A stretch of DNA of 64,000 nucleotides from Spisula solida (Eukaryota > Mollusca > Bivalvia > Venerida > Mactridae), in the NCBI GenBank assembly GCA_947247005.1, contig OX365955.1:41457822-41521821 (forward strand), in the 5' to 3' direction. This document shows, in pieces, positions 24,357 to 36,129 of the stretch (position 1 is its first letter; every line of letters starts with the position of its first letter). The notes under the pieces were generated by a model, which saw nothing but the letters and a program-made list of their open reading frames with translations, did not search any database and had not been told where the DNA came from. A program made the position numbers and the translations under genes.

Positions 24357-24463
24357 ATAGTGTTTTCAAGAGGCAGTTTACACCTACGATTGTTTGCGTC
24401 GGGTATGCCGACGATACAAGCGCGTAAACATGATGGCACCAAACGAATGTTTTCTTTAAAGAC
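24357..24463 (-). pseudogene. Possible second exon with P2X7-like core (weak)
   Basis: On the minus strand a frame reading VFKENIRLVPSCLRACIVG and then IPDANN ends at a consensus donor (AT then GTAAGT, 24,357/24,356). The spacing K-x-N-x-R-x-x-P-S-C, four residues, I, then P-D resembles the core of the Cys-rich P2X7-type domain seen in many invertebrate proteins. The frame is closed upstream by a stop just after a TTGTAG acceptor-like site, so if it was an exon it is damaged. The longer minus frame covering 24,124-24,468 is in another phase. Assignment is tentative. Confidence 0.2.
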
Positions 24464-24742
24464 CCCACTTCCGGTCAAAGATATGTTTTGTTATACCTAC
24501 AATTTGAAGGCAATGATGCGTACGATTAAGTAATTGTGCTAAAATATACATTCCGTAACATTTTGAGTAATGTTTATTATGGCCCATGTTGAAAATCGCT
24601 TCATTTTGTCTGTCTTCTTATTTATATTGACATATTCCATTATCCACTTCCGGTTACGGGTTTGAGATGCCATAGACATAAGAAATGTACATTCTTAACC
24701 ATTAAACACAATGCAGCCTATGCTAGATAAGCAAAAACTTAC

Positions 24743-24901
24743 TGACAGCTCATGTTGAGGATGTGGAGCTCCTTGCATTTTTACTCGTGTAACAAAATTT
24801 GAAGGCAGACACAAATGGTCATCAAGAAGTGCACCATCAAGCAGAAACTTCTGAATGTTTGGATTGATACGTGTTTTCTCATAAATGTGTGGAACAACAT
24901 C
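24743..24901 (-). CDS. Candidate internal exon inside a TA-flanked element
   Basis: A 159-bp minus-strand block of exactly 53 sense codons. It is preceded by an acceptor-like AAAGTGTTGTAG and followed at once by a consensus donor GTAAGT. The peptide begins DVVPHIYEKTRINPNIQKFL and ends VKMQGAPHPQHELS; its composition is protein-like and unlike the low-complexity frames nearby. No family is recognised. It lies 281 bp inside the right end of the 23,943-25,182 element. It may be a captured piece of a host gene, a gene of the element, or a host exon around which the inverted repeats happen to lie. Confidence 0.4.
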
Positions 24902-25182
24902 CTACAACACTTTATTTTCACGCCAATGAGGCAAAGACGCCTGATTTTAATAGCACGTTGCAGCTTATAAATACATTATTAATTTTGCGAACTTGACATT
25001 GTCGATCAATACATTTCGTGGTTTGGTTTTGTGACCATCTAAACCTTGATTACAATGAAATTTGTACATCTATGACTTCATGTATTGATTTCATTACATG
25101 TAAAATTTCAATAGAATTGAAGCACCTTAACTGACTTAAATTTATCAAAAACCCACTGTTGCGTTTTTAAATCGGTTAAGTG

Positions 25183-26352
25183 TACATGTTATCGCCTCCT
25201 CGATAGCCTATTTATAGGGAAAATAAAACAAATATGTCCCTGGTTAACAACAACAGTCATTGCATGTAACAATGCATAGGAAACAAACGTCATTCGAACA
25301 TTAGAATTATCATAACACAGAGACGATACGTAATCTATAATATTTGCAGTCCACAGTCAAACAATTGATAGAAGTACCGAATTTTAAGAAAAGGACTTAA
25401 TACCGAGCGTTAACATCACACACAAAAACAACGCACCATCTACTGCTGTGTGTACGTTTTAGTTTGGACTAGACACATAATTGTATCAATAAGTGAATGA
25501 TAATAATAATACTTTCGAGATGAATGCAAATATCTAAGAAACGCACACTCTAATATGAACCAATGCACGGCATATGTAGCGGACTATGTCAGTTGTCCTA
25601 CATTATTTGTAACATGCTCATCTAGTACTGGATTTTTTGGTGATGCATAACTTAGTTACGAATCTGGAGCAAGCCGTTTCCAAAAGGCGCTACCGAGCGC
25701 TTTCCTACGTCTATGCAACCTATCGAAGCGGTTCGTTGCACAAGAAAGCGCGCGATAGCGGTTTGATACGAAATATTGGGTACAAAGTAACGAAAGACGA
25801 TACAAACCTGCTATCGTTTGTCAGTCCGAATGAACACGAATAATACACGTTTTTCAATTTGTTTAATTCTAGGTCTACTTAATTCAGGGGTAACTAATTT
25901 AAAAATGAATAATTAGATATAAACACAGATAACAACTGATTTCTAGGCCTTATTTGATATTTTATCTTTTTTTAATGGGTTGCATGAGCATACCAGATAG
26001 TACTTTTGTTCAAAAGAAAAGGCTATTTTCATTTCAATTAATCATATTACGATTAAATATCAAACATCTTTAATCTTAATCACCTTTTTTCGTTAAATAA
26101 ACCCTGCAAATCGTCACAACATAAATGTGATTTATACGGAAAATAAATTAATTACGGGTTTTATTGTATCCAATAACGACAACAACAACATGTAATTAGT
26201 TTTCGCGACCTTTATCCCGCGAATATTTTTTGACGATTTTGGAGGGATTTTTTAATTACATCTCGTGAGGAATTACGAAAATGCATTTGTTTTACTTTCT
26301 TTACAATAACCTAAAACTACGATGTGGATTATCACCGTCTGGTCTAGATACG
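25183..26352. other. Mostly non-coding DNA
   Basis: No repeat or element ends recognised. The one frame with unusual composition, 25,637-25,843, is listed separately. Confidence 0.4.
25637..25843 (+). CDS. Small ORF of 68 codons, unknown (low confidence)
   Basis: Starts MVMHNLVTNLEQAVSKRRYR and ends SFVSPNEHE. It is Lys/Arg-rich and its DNA has clearly more GC than the flanks, with CG-containing codons, which is unusual in this window. No signal peptide, membrane segment or known domain is visible. It could be a short gene, an isolated exon or chance. Confidence 0.2.
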   Translation: MVMHNLVTNLEQAVSKRRYRALSYVYATYRSGSLHKKARDSGLIRNIGYKVTKDDTNLLSFVSPNEHE

Positions 26353-26912
26353 TAAATACCCGAAACGGACTTTAATTAATTGTATTGCAAACTTTGCGAT
26401 GGGAAATAACCGAAACTTGTGTCTTTTTCATTAGATTTTCTTAAGATTGGTTGATATTTCGCGCATATGAACGATTCCCGCTCGACTTACTTCGTTATCT
26501 CAGAGTAATCATGTGTCTCATAACAGTTTGTAGCATCGTTTATGCACTGAAAATGTTAAAATTTTCTTCCGAAGTGGGCAAAAAAATGGCTGCCTTTTTT
26601 GTGTCCAAACATTTAGGAAATAGCCCTCCCCATAAATACCCGAAACGGACGTTAATTAATTGTATTGCAAACTTTGCGATGGGAAATAACCGAAACTTGT
26701 GTCTTTTTCATTAGATTTTCTTAAGATTGGTTGATATTTCGCGCATATGAACGATTCCCGCTCGACTTACTTCGTTATCTCAGAGTAATCATGTGTCTCA
26801 TAACAGTTTGTAGCATCGTTTATGCACTGAAAATGTTAAAATTTTCTTCCGAAGTGGGCAAAAAAATGGCTGCCTTTTTTGTGTCCAAACATTTAGGAAA
26901 TAGCCCTCCCCA
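26353..26912 (+). repeat. Recent 280-bp tandem duplication
   Basis: Unit 1 (26,353-26,632) and unit 2 (26,633-26,912) start TAAATACCCGAAACGGAC and are identical except for one visible base (T at 26,370, G at 26,650). The dinucleotide TA occurs at both the start and the junction, so short homology may have mediated the event. The two + frames at 26,451 and 26,731 that share the same N-terminal peptide are the result of the duplication and are not taken as genes. Confidence 0.95.
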
Positions 26913-27105
26913 TATAAAAAGATTGGTTGCATAGCTTTTCTTTTCTAGACAGGGGCCTACGCTAGTTTTTGGAATATTTTTAAACATCATTAAAAAATAA
27001 AAGAAAATTTATGAGCTGCCGAATATCGCATTTTTTTTTTGTTATTCTATTAGCAGCCATTTTCTAGTATCTTTGCTTCAGTGCGGGATTTTAACACAAA
27101 TTTTT
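26913..27105. other. Spacer before the large inverted duplication
   Basis: Short AT-rich stretch with a run of ten T (27,030-27,039). Nothing else recognised. Confidence 0.4.
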
Positions 27106-28194
27106 AGATCCATTAGTGAATTCAAACTTTGACCAAACCACGTGCACACGTGTGATCGTAAACCGGATCTTATCCGTTGGGCTTCGCCCAACGTATAGTC
27201 CGCTATTATTCGGTTGGATTGTATCTTCAGATCGGAAACGCACGCCATTTCTCCTCATTAATTTTACCGAACAAAGCAAGAGAGGAAGTCAAAGTACAAT
27301 CGTGGTATCTGAACACAAAAGCTATGCAACCTTTCTAGCAAACAATACAGTTTCCTTATTAAAATGAGCAATTGAAAAGTACGCTTGCTTTTATCTCGAA
27401 AATTAAAAGTCATTTGTATCGAGTTTGTTTCGGATTTTAAGACGATAAAAACAAGAACAAAGAAAGTTATCAGAGCGACATTTTGAACGCAGAACCTCTT
27501 CTGCAACAATACGATAACTAAACTTTGATTATAAACCGTTCAATTGGTATACATTGTAGATGAAATCACGAGCGTTGATCTTCGTAAATTGAAAGTGAAC
27601 ATGCACGGCCAATAAGTTCATAAATTTTATTTACGTCAAAACAATTTCCCCACATCACATGAATTGTTCACAAATTATAGCGGAAAGTTTAAGCAATAAT
27701 GACTCTTCTGTTTTGCTTCCACAAATCACTATACCGGTGGGTATCAATCACTTTCAACAGCTCAGTGTGAAGTTTAGTTAAAGTATTCGACTCGTTTCGA
27801 AATGGACTGACGAAGAATCATGTTAGATGTGTTAAACTAAAGTTACTATGTTCAGCCTGAGAGCCTATGCCGGTATTTTGAGCCAATATCGGTTTTGTTT
27901 TTTAACCGTTGTATCGATATTTCCGAAAGCTTGATAACAAAGCACACACATAACTTATTGCTGACACTAGGTCATTCAGCTGTAACCTTGACATTCAGCA
28001 TTTTAATACTTTAGATGTTCTACTTTTAGAACTTCTGTCAGCTAAAACTTGCTATTGCAGCCGTTTTACTGTTTGAACTGGGTAATTATGCTTTGGCATT
28101 CAGCTTTTTGATTGCTGCTACTAATTCATAAAACTTTTCGACAGTTTGGACAGGATTGACCATGTACCTGTTTAGATGGGAATGGTACTGTAAC

Positions 28195-28335
28195 TTGTTT
28201 ATTTTTTATGTTTTCTGTGCTTGATTCAGTTGGCCATTGTGTCTTGTATAGTGTTTATGCTGTAGATGCTCGACTAGTTAAGTTGCGTGCTGCTTTCCCT
28301 GTCTAACTTGATATAATCTTTTTGTACCTGTATAC
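28195..28335 (+). repeat. Dispersed copy of the minisatellite family, two diverged units
   Basis: TTTTCTGTGCTTGATTCAGT then TGGCCATTGTGTCTTG, followed by a second worn unit (GCTGTAGATGCTCGACTAGT) and the flank GCGTGCTGCTTTCCCTGTCT. This flank is the complement of the AGACAGGGAAGGCAGCAC flank at 58.04 kb. Confidence 0.75.
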
Positions 28336-29595
28336 ATACGAGTTACATCGAGTTTTTACACTGTCATTCATTTTCAAGGAAAACATGAAAGGCTGATACA
28401 TATTGTTGCTTGTCCCACTGGACCAAATAGAATAAGGGTTCGATCTTTCTATTTCCTTTTAAGTTGGCCGATAACGACATTCGAACTTATACGTATATTG
28501 TGAAATCACTGCGCGGTCATTATCGGTCATAATTAGAACTTTGACCCATCAAGGTACAGATGTAATATTTTTTTGTAATCTAATGTGAGTCGCTCTTATC
28601 AATGAATTGATTGAACTTAAAAAAACTTTCGTTTTATTATAACTTGAAAAACATATTTTATAATTAGTTAGATAACTTTTTTGGCTATGCAATGTTGTCG
28701 CATGGACGTAACTTTGGATGGGCAACTTTCGTGAAAGATGGTCGAGGCATAACCTGCCGCTCATATCCCCATACGTTGAAATCCGACCAGTCATTACAGA
28801 AAAATGACGTTGACAAATCTTAACAATGAACGGAGAGATAGACAGGTAGAACATGACTAAAAAACTGGTATGGGGTTAATGATTGCATATCGCATAATTC
28901 ACTTATTGGAACGCCAAGCATATTTATATTCAAACGGTTACTTATTGCAACAATGTTGATAAACCTGACGTCACTGCGTCAATCAAGACACACATTATCG
29001 TTTATGTTCTTTAAGGTTCATGGGTCATGAATTTAATGGAAATGACAACGTGTAAATTTATGTCCCGCTGTTTCACCATTTTCTCGCGCAAATCGTTATA
29101 TTGTTATTTTCACAGTTCAATGGACAATGTTCTTTGAACCGAAAGATTTAATTATTGGAATTCCTTGCGTGTCGACTGTGTCGACTGACAACCAAATACA
29201 CAACATTTCGTTCAAAAATATTACCAAACGTATGAAGCGTTAGATTGCTTGAGTTTGCGGTTTATGTACTACATGTATGTTAGCACACTTTGTAATAAGT
29301 TCAAACAAAGAGATTTATATGAAACCTAAAAACTATAAAATGCCTATTTTAGTACGATACAAACAACAATATACAGGTGTTTTACCCATCCAAATCGAAA
29401 TAATTGACGCAATTAATAATGGGTGACATTTAGATTGTGTTTTAAACAATGGTGATTCTTTGACGAAAACAATATATCTAACAGAGTGTGCTGATTTGAT
29501 CATAAACATATGAGGCATTTGTGTTTTTATGACAGCACTTTACGATAAAATGGTGGTTATGACTTCAAGAGTATGTATTTCTGCTTTCACTAAAC

Positions 29596-29760
29596 ATGAA
29601 AGATCTTAATGAAAACAAGTATACAGCTGTGCAAAAAGGTAGAAGTGAAGAGGGTAATTCAACACTCAACGCACGGGACACAGCTGCTAAAATAGCACCC
29701 GGAGAAATAAACATCTCGATTGTATGTTCAGCCAAGACGGATACGAGAAATGATGAATAA
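29596..29760 (+). CDS. Small ORF of 54 codons, unknown (low confidence)
   Basis: Starts MKDLNENKYTAVQKGRSEEG, polar throughout, ends RNDE then TAA. It has richer base composition than the flanks and reads like a protein N-terminus. It lies in the 29.45-32.79 kb segment present in the left arm only. There is no consensus donor inside it to link it to a further exon, and no domain. Confidence 0.2.
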   Translation: MKDLNENKYTAVQKGRSEEGNSTLNARDTAAKIAPGEINISIVCSAKTDTRNDE

Positions 29761-30681
29761 AGAGCGAAGTAAAAATATACATTCTTGTTTTAGTATACTT
29801 AATATCAACCATATTTAACTCATCAAAACAAAATAAGTCGTAGTATGCACATACTCTACATAAGAAACCGCAAACAGACTAAATGCTCTTCTACAACAGC
29901 AGGTCCGTAAATTGGTTACTCTTCGTGACGTTTACAATAGGCATATTCAGTTTCATTATTCAGGTGATTAATTAATTTTTTTTCGTTTGATGCTTTGTAC
30001 CTTTCACTTATTTTGTTGTCAACTCATACCTTCCCTGTCCAGTTGGTTATTGTCTGTTTGGATGGACGTAACACATGTAAATACATGTAATGTTACAATA
30101 GGGTGTTAACCCCTTCAGTCGTCACAGGAGAAAAGAGTGGATATGATGATATTTGAAAATAGTGTTCAACTTTTACACGACTAACAACTTAAATACCACC
30201 ATAATAAACTAATAAAGCAAATTATAACGATGAATCTTGCAAAGACTAAAACAATGCTGAGTGATTAGGTACGCTAGTGTAGGGCCGCCCACTTACCATT
30301 ATCGAAATTCGTTCTAATGACTACCAAAAGTGAAATATATCTTTTTCAACCCACCACAATTTTCTTCCCTAATTATGTATGGATATTAAGACTATGCCTA
30401 ATATTCATTTTAAAGCTGACGTAACTGTTAAGCACCCTCTCGTGACAATAAATATTCCAATATTCTAAGATTTTAGATTTCTTAGACGGATGAGACTTTT
30501 GACGTAATATTGACTGACATAACTTAGTAAATATATTTTATTTTTAAATAACGGCCGTTGCTATTTTGGTGACGAAGGTTTGGAAAATCTGATGCAATAC
30601 GCGAAGAGATAAAATAGTTATAAGTAGTTATGTAAGTGATAATTATCATTTTATCGGGTTACGATTGGATGTTTATCAGTG
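29761..30681. other. Non-coding DNA specific to the left arm
   Basis: No element ends, tandem repeats or coding features recognised before the TSD at 30,675-30,681. Confidence 0.4.
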
Positions 30682-31445
30682 CACAGGAATTTATACCAAT
30701 AAAATATTATACAAGTCGGTCCATCACATATCACTCTACGTATATATAATACTGAAGGAACGCAACGCCCCCCCCCTCCAAAATGGAATCCCGTAGCGAG
30801 TGCTAACAAAATAAAAGATACAAGCGATCAAGTTAGCTCATTTGACGAATAAAACTTAAATGTACCCAATCTAATCGACAATCAATATATTTTCCTGAAT
30901 TTACGCGAACTATTCGTGATTAACTTTTCAAAGTTCAATATCTAGTACATCGTCGGTGCCATTCTGTCTCTTCACAAACCACGCCCCGAGCTGAGATTTT
31001 ATATGGGAAACCCTGTATTTTCCCCTAACGGTCAGTTGATTTTGTTATTTTTGACACATCGGCCCACTATTTGCACACGATAAACTCATGCACCGATCCA
31101 AGTGAGTAGCTAAGGAATGTCACTGGTTTGTAAATATTACTGGATTGCCACGAGGAAAACGTGCAACGGTTGGAGATAATGCAAAATGATCAATTTGGAA
31201 GTCTAGAGTCACTCCCACTTTGTAGAAACACTTAAGGGCATTCCATAGTGCGATATGGCATGTTTTCAGAAAGCGTTTTTTTTTCAAATTAAAAGTCGGT
31301 GGACATAACAAATATAGCATTATAGATGTACAACGACCTTCGAAATATGACCCCAGGACGAGTTCATTTGCTAAGGTTGAAACGATATTTACCGTTATTG
31401 TTCTGAAATAGTATGAATATATATTATAAATTCACGTTAACGTTC

Positions 31446-31530
31446 AAGTTGACAGCGTGGCCTAGTGGTTAAGATGATCTATACGTAGAACATTAGTTTA
31501 ATATGGGCTGTGGGTTCGAGTCCTTGCTAA
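31446..31530 (+). pseudogene. tRNA-like sequence (degenerate tRNA or SINE head)
   Basis: GACAGCGTGGCCTAGTGGTT contains a canonical A box (TGGCCTAGTGG), and about 45 bases later GGTTCGAGTCC is a canonical B box. The acceptor stem (GACAGCG) has no complement at the expected 3' position and the T stem pairs poorly, so this is not a functional tRNA. It lies inside the 30,682-32,651 foldback element. Confidence 0.6.
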
Positions 31531-31989
31531 ACTCTTTTTCAATAATTTTATTATCATAATACAGTTTTTTATATATTTTATTACTCAATGAATAATAAAA
31601 TAATCATTTAGGTGTAACACAAAGTTCTTTGTTTCGTTTATTTTATTATATTAATCCGCCCTGTATATTGCATTTATTGCTAAGATGACAATCGGGCTGA
31701 ATTACAAACTAAGTTGATTATTGGTTTAGCTGGAATCACCACTTTAAGAACATTCTGTAGAAACGTCAAAAGTAATAAGCGTTTACTCTGGTGATACAAG
31801 GAGCACAGTTTGGGTGACCGTTGACCGATATTTCTGATCAACAGTCTTGACGTTGGAATGTTTTCAAGGATTAAAATACAAAGGAAATATATATATATTA
31901 GAAAAATATATATAATAGACATGCAAGCGCATGTTTTATCAAAGAATACGGGAGTATGATATTTGGTTTTATTTAGTAAATTAAAAAAA

Positions 31990-32085
31990 AGAATTTAAAA
32001 TGGGTGAGATTCGAACCCAATCAAAAAATCTATTTAGATCCACAAGCAGTAGCTTAGCCTACTGCGCCATGGAGGACGATGTTAG
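31990..32085 (-). pseudogene. Second tRNA-like sequence, opposite strand
   Basis: On the minus strand: A box-like TGGCGCAGTAGG near 32,072 and B box GGTTCGAATCT near 32,012. The anticodon region and acceptor stem do not fold well (5' GTCCTCC has no partner), so it is a worn tRNA or SINE head. It faces the other tRNA-like sequence at 31,446 across the middle of the foldback element. Confidence 0.6.
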
Positions 32086-33084
32086 TTACAACTTCAAATG
32101 ATAGTTTCTATTCCGAATACACCCCTTTTACCTAGATTATTTCATTATTAAAAGTACAGTTACGCCCGAACGATTGTGGTTTATCTATACAATGTACTAT
32201 ATATACCCTTAGTGTTAATCAACAAATACGCATTAATAAAGCATATTTTTCATAGCTTGGCAACACTTTCATTGCAAATCTTGCTCGTCTATCCTATCCC
32301 CTTAAATGTAATTTAATATTTGTCTGGAGGCGTGATTTAGTGACGACACCAAATGGCAGAATGGCACCGACGATGTACTAGATATTGACATTTCGTGAAG
32401 GAAATAAGGAATATATCTCGTAATGCCAGACGAGAGTAAATATTTTCGATTGCATAAGGTACATATAAATATTCTTCGTCGAATGAGCTAACTTGATCGC
32501 TTGTATCTTTTATTTTGTTAGCACTGGCTACGGGATTCCATTTTGGAGGGGGGAAGGCGCTGCGTTCCTTCAGAAATATATATACGTATAGAGTGATTTG
32601 TGATGGACCGACTTGTATAATATTTTATTGGTAGAACTTCAAATTCCTGTGATCAGTGTCATTGACAATAATATCCTCTACATTAGTGATCGATAGCTAT
32701 ATATGTATGTAGCGTGTGATGACAGTAAAAGTCCCCCATATAGTCAGTATTGTTATTCATATCAACCGATTACTTGTGTTATTTGAACATTTGTTTTGGA
32801 GTTGTTGCCAGTGGTTTAATGTATTCATTCTTCGCATTTGTACATTGTAAAGTATGGTTCAGTATAGGTTCGAATACCATTTTAGACGTAAACTATATGT
32901 GTATGTAATTTCTGAATTTATTGTTCCGTAAGCTCTTTTCGTCAACTATGTTCGTTTCGTATTCTTTACTTTCTGCAGAGTGCAATCCTTACGTGTCCGG
33001 TGTGTTTTCATAGCCATGAATATGCATAATACAATTAAATACTGTCATGATACTGTGTTTACCCTTTCAATCGACAAAGAAATA

Positions 33085-33289
33085 TTCGAAATATTTGAAA
33101 ATCGGTGACTTTAACGATTTTCAGCTCGATTTTTCATATTTACAAGAAGCAGTCACAGACAGCCATATTCCCCTAAAGAACGGAAAATATATGTGCCAAA
33201 TATTTTTGAACTCAAACAATATTTATAGCATAAGTTATGTGAAAGTTTGGTTTCCATCCAATGAAAAATGTTTGAGATACTCAAAATCC
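33085..33289. other. Left-arm DNA with an uninformative + frame
   Basis: The + frame spanning 33,047-33,316 has no recognised domain, and its 3' part merges with the repeat units that follow. Not called as a gene. Confidence 0.35.
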
Positions 33290-33700
33290 AAAAATAATTC
33301 TCTATTAGAAATGTAGGAGGAGTTGCACAGGAAAGAATGTTTCTCTATATCCTGCATTGATATGAAATAAACAAAGGGTAATAATTTTGTCAAAAATGGC
33401 CGAATGAAAATCTCTGACGATATGCGCTAGGGAATCTTATAACTGTTATTCTGTAAAAGTTTTGACTAAATTCCTTGAAAGATTAAGGACGAGTTGCATA
33501 CAAAAGATGTTATGTAAACAATTAACAAAGGCCATAACTCCGTCAAAACGGTCGAATAAAAAATCCTGACAATATGCACTGAGGGACCTCATGGCAGTTA
33601 TTCTGTGGAAGTTTCATAAAATATCCCTCAGGAAATGTAGGAAGAGTTGTACACAGAAGAGTCGGACGAACAGACTGACGAACGGACTAAGGTCGATAGA
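33290..33700 (+). repeat. Dispersed repeat with about 150-bp internal units
   Basis: Three partial units share ATGTAGGAGGAGTTGCACA or close variants (33,311; 33,484; 33,636), then CAAAGGCCATAACTCCGTCA-type and GTTATTCTGTGGAAGTTTCA strings (33,442; 33,598). It ends with a short GGACGAACAGACTGACGAAC run. Repeats with this AAAGGCCATAACTC and GTTTCATAAAAT pattern are frequent in bivalve genomes; the family is not named here. Confidence 0.75.
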
Positions 33701-36129
33701 TGAGAATTGACAACAGAACAAGTGTATGAAATTTGACTTATCTATCACCACGCGATATCACTATTTTGAAAAATTAGTTTGTTCTATTTTCAATTGAAAG
33801 GGAGGAAATTTCACATTTGTGTACATTTCCTAAATTTCTTCCTGTCCGAATTTCTATTATCATTTGGCTCAATACACTATTTCTTTCTTAAATATACAAT
33901 AGAACGTTTCTGAAGACAACACGTGTATCATACAAGTAGTTCACAATTTCGATTAGATAAGTCTTGGACGTCCGCGACAGAATCTGATTATGAAACTCCA
34001 TTATGCAATTCCGGGAATATAAGAGTGTAATAGTTATCATCTTATTCCGACATGTTTACTTGTGGATTTTGATAACCTCTATGAAGAAGAAATTGAATCT
34101 CCATAAAGGAAATTGAAAGAAGCTTTAGAAGTGCTTTAACCAATGCTTTATTATATGAACGTACATGTATAATAAAAAGATACTAGATTAAGGACCTCTA
34201 GATTAAGTACATGTAACAAGGAGTTTCAGGTCCATCTTAAGTACTTTTTCAAATTCCACAAAATTGTAATAAACACAAAAATCAATGCTTTTCCAATATG
34301 TAATCCATAACTTTAAAGTACATGTACAAGAGTGCTGTTGAAATGACTGTTTCCGGATTAGTGTTCATTCTAACCATGAACAGAAATTGATTGACACTGT
34401 TAAAGATGATAGCGTGAGATATTGTTTCTAACAAACGGTGTACACGGGGTCTTTGAACATGATGAAACTTACGTTACAATTTACATTGTAAAAGTGATAC
34501 GAAATTGATTTGTTTATGCAATTTGGCTATGTTTTAATTATAAACTGCAATGTTTGATCAGTTACGATGACAGGCGTTCAACTATCCTTAAACCATCACG
34601 AGGAGATCGAAGGGGCGTGTTGATTGTCTTAACTTATTTATAAATTAATATCTAACATTGGAGTTATTTGTAGCCGCAAATTATTCAAAACATAGTTCTT
34701 CCTAACGTTGTCTAATTAGACTAATGAGATAGAATTACGACCACGTTCTAGTATATAGTGTAAATCTACACACATGCACAGGCTATTTAAGTTCCAACAT
34801 ACCAGATATACCAGTCGTTTGTACTATCGGAATGGTCAAATCTTGGCAAATTATTTATAGCAATATAGAACTGTTGTTGATTTTTCTAACAAACGTTGTT
34901 TTGATGTAATTGACACGTCACTTACTATTGTAAATTACAAACGCAACAATGAGATAATTGGATTTTTGAAGATATAATAAAAATATACCTGAACGAATGG
35001 TTGTCACGCAAATTTGTTGATTCAATTAACGTGAAAGGGTTAACGAGGAAAACACTTGTGTTTTTGTACCCATTGACCACTTCATCTGAATAGAGTTTAT
35101 GTACAATCGTTGTTGTCGCTTAAGGAACAAAAGGAATACAGTTTATACCAAACGTTTACCGAAAATGTAATTTTGTAATTCATTATAGGTGGAGTACTAA
35201 GACATGACGGTATGAATGAAGACAATCTATATATGTCTACTTGTTCAATGCTATGCAATATTTCAGGATATTCCGTTTCTTTAAACAGTTTTTATTGTTG
35301 AACCCCATGTACTTTAACAATTAACATTGATCTAACATTCATGTGATTGGATTTTTATTGATGAATTAATGTTGATTTTGTTGAGATAATACAATTATAA
35401 TTACCCGCGCTTTTTAACCTGTCATAAGGGCATGTCGAAAATTGTTGTGCAACCAAAAATTGATTGAACATCTTTTTCTGTAGAGACTACTTTCATGGAT
35501 TCCATCCTAGCATTTAATACCATTAGAGAGACATTCTATCGATTTAAGGGCTGACACATTTGTATTTAATATGTGATAGTATGAACCAGTAACTGCATCT
35601 TATATATTTTTATATGATTTTTGTTGAAGTTATGAACTTTAAAATAAATCACCAAACGTCGTATAGGCGATTTGTGTATGCAGATACTGTATGCATATTT
35701 GCATAAATCGTTTGAAATGACAATAAATATTTTTCTTTCGCGATTATTCTTTCATTCTGTAGATTATCAGATAAATATCTTGTTGCCGCAGACGACACTT
35801 TCTCTGTCGCTCTAGCAGTCATAATAAGGTGACCACAAACGTTAAGTTAAACTTAAGGTTCGAAGACTTACAATATAACGATGGAAATTGTTCAAACGAC
35901 ATTTCATTTTAGATGCAAAAAAGCAATTTATGTTGTTTAAACGTATGTACAAAATGCAATTAGGTTGCTACATTTGAAATAAGTTGACGTGTAGTCCGTA
36001 CTCCGTTACAACACATTCTTACAAAGTATGTAAAAAGTATCAGATGTTTGCAATGTTAGCAAAATAATACAAACAGTTTAGTGTTATTGACCAATCTATC
36101 AGGGAAAACTAGAATAATCAAGGACATAT

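Larger units (their letters stand above)
23943..25182 (-). mobile_element. 1,240-bp TA-flanked element with CACTTAACCG ends and exon-like cargo
   Basis: Left end CACTTAACCGATTTAGAAAC then GCAAC; right end GTTGCGTTTTTAAATCGGTT then AAGTG. These are inverted repeats of about 25 bp with one mismatch. TA flanks both sides (23,941-23,942 and 25,183-25,184), as in the Tc1/mariner/IS630 group. No transposase is recognised. The minus strand instead contains at least one well-bounded exon (24,743-24,901) and a second possible one (24,357-24,463), so the element may have captured host gene sequence or may carry a spliced gene of its own. Confidence 0.75.
30682..32651. mobile_element. 1,970-bp foldback element, CACAGG ends, 7-bp TSD
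   Basis: Arms of about 285-294 bp (30,682-30,966 and 32,358-32,651), reverse complements with small indels. They share ATAAAATATTATACAAGTCG, GATACAAGCGATCAAGTTAG and TAGTACATCGTCGGTGCCAT. Left end CACAGGAATT, right end AATTCCTGTG. ATCAGTG flanks both sides exactly (30,675-30,681 and 32,652-32,658). No transposase frame. The interior has two tRNA-like sequences pointing toward each other. The terminal bases and duplication length match the 8.4-kb element at 11,628. Confidence 0.9.

Noticed and set aside
26451..26934. Two + frames with identical N-terminal peptides, looking like tandem paralogs
   Set aside because: They result from the 280-bp tandem duplication; the peptide has no domain and the second half of the first frame is the start of the next unit read in another phase.
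31446..31530. Functional tRNA gene
   Set aside because: A and B boxes are good but acceptor and T stems do not pair, and no poly-T stop of normal form follows; kept as a tRNA-like pseudogene.
33047..33316. 89-codon + frame in the left arm
   Set aside because: Its start lies in the inverted repeat and its end in the 150-bp dispersed repeat; the right arm does not keep it.
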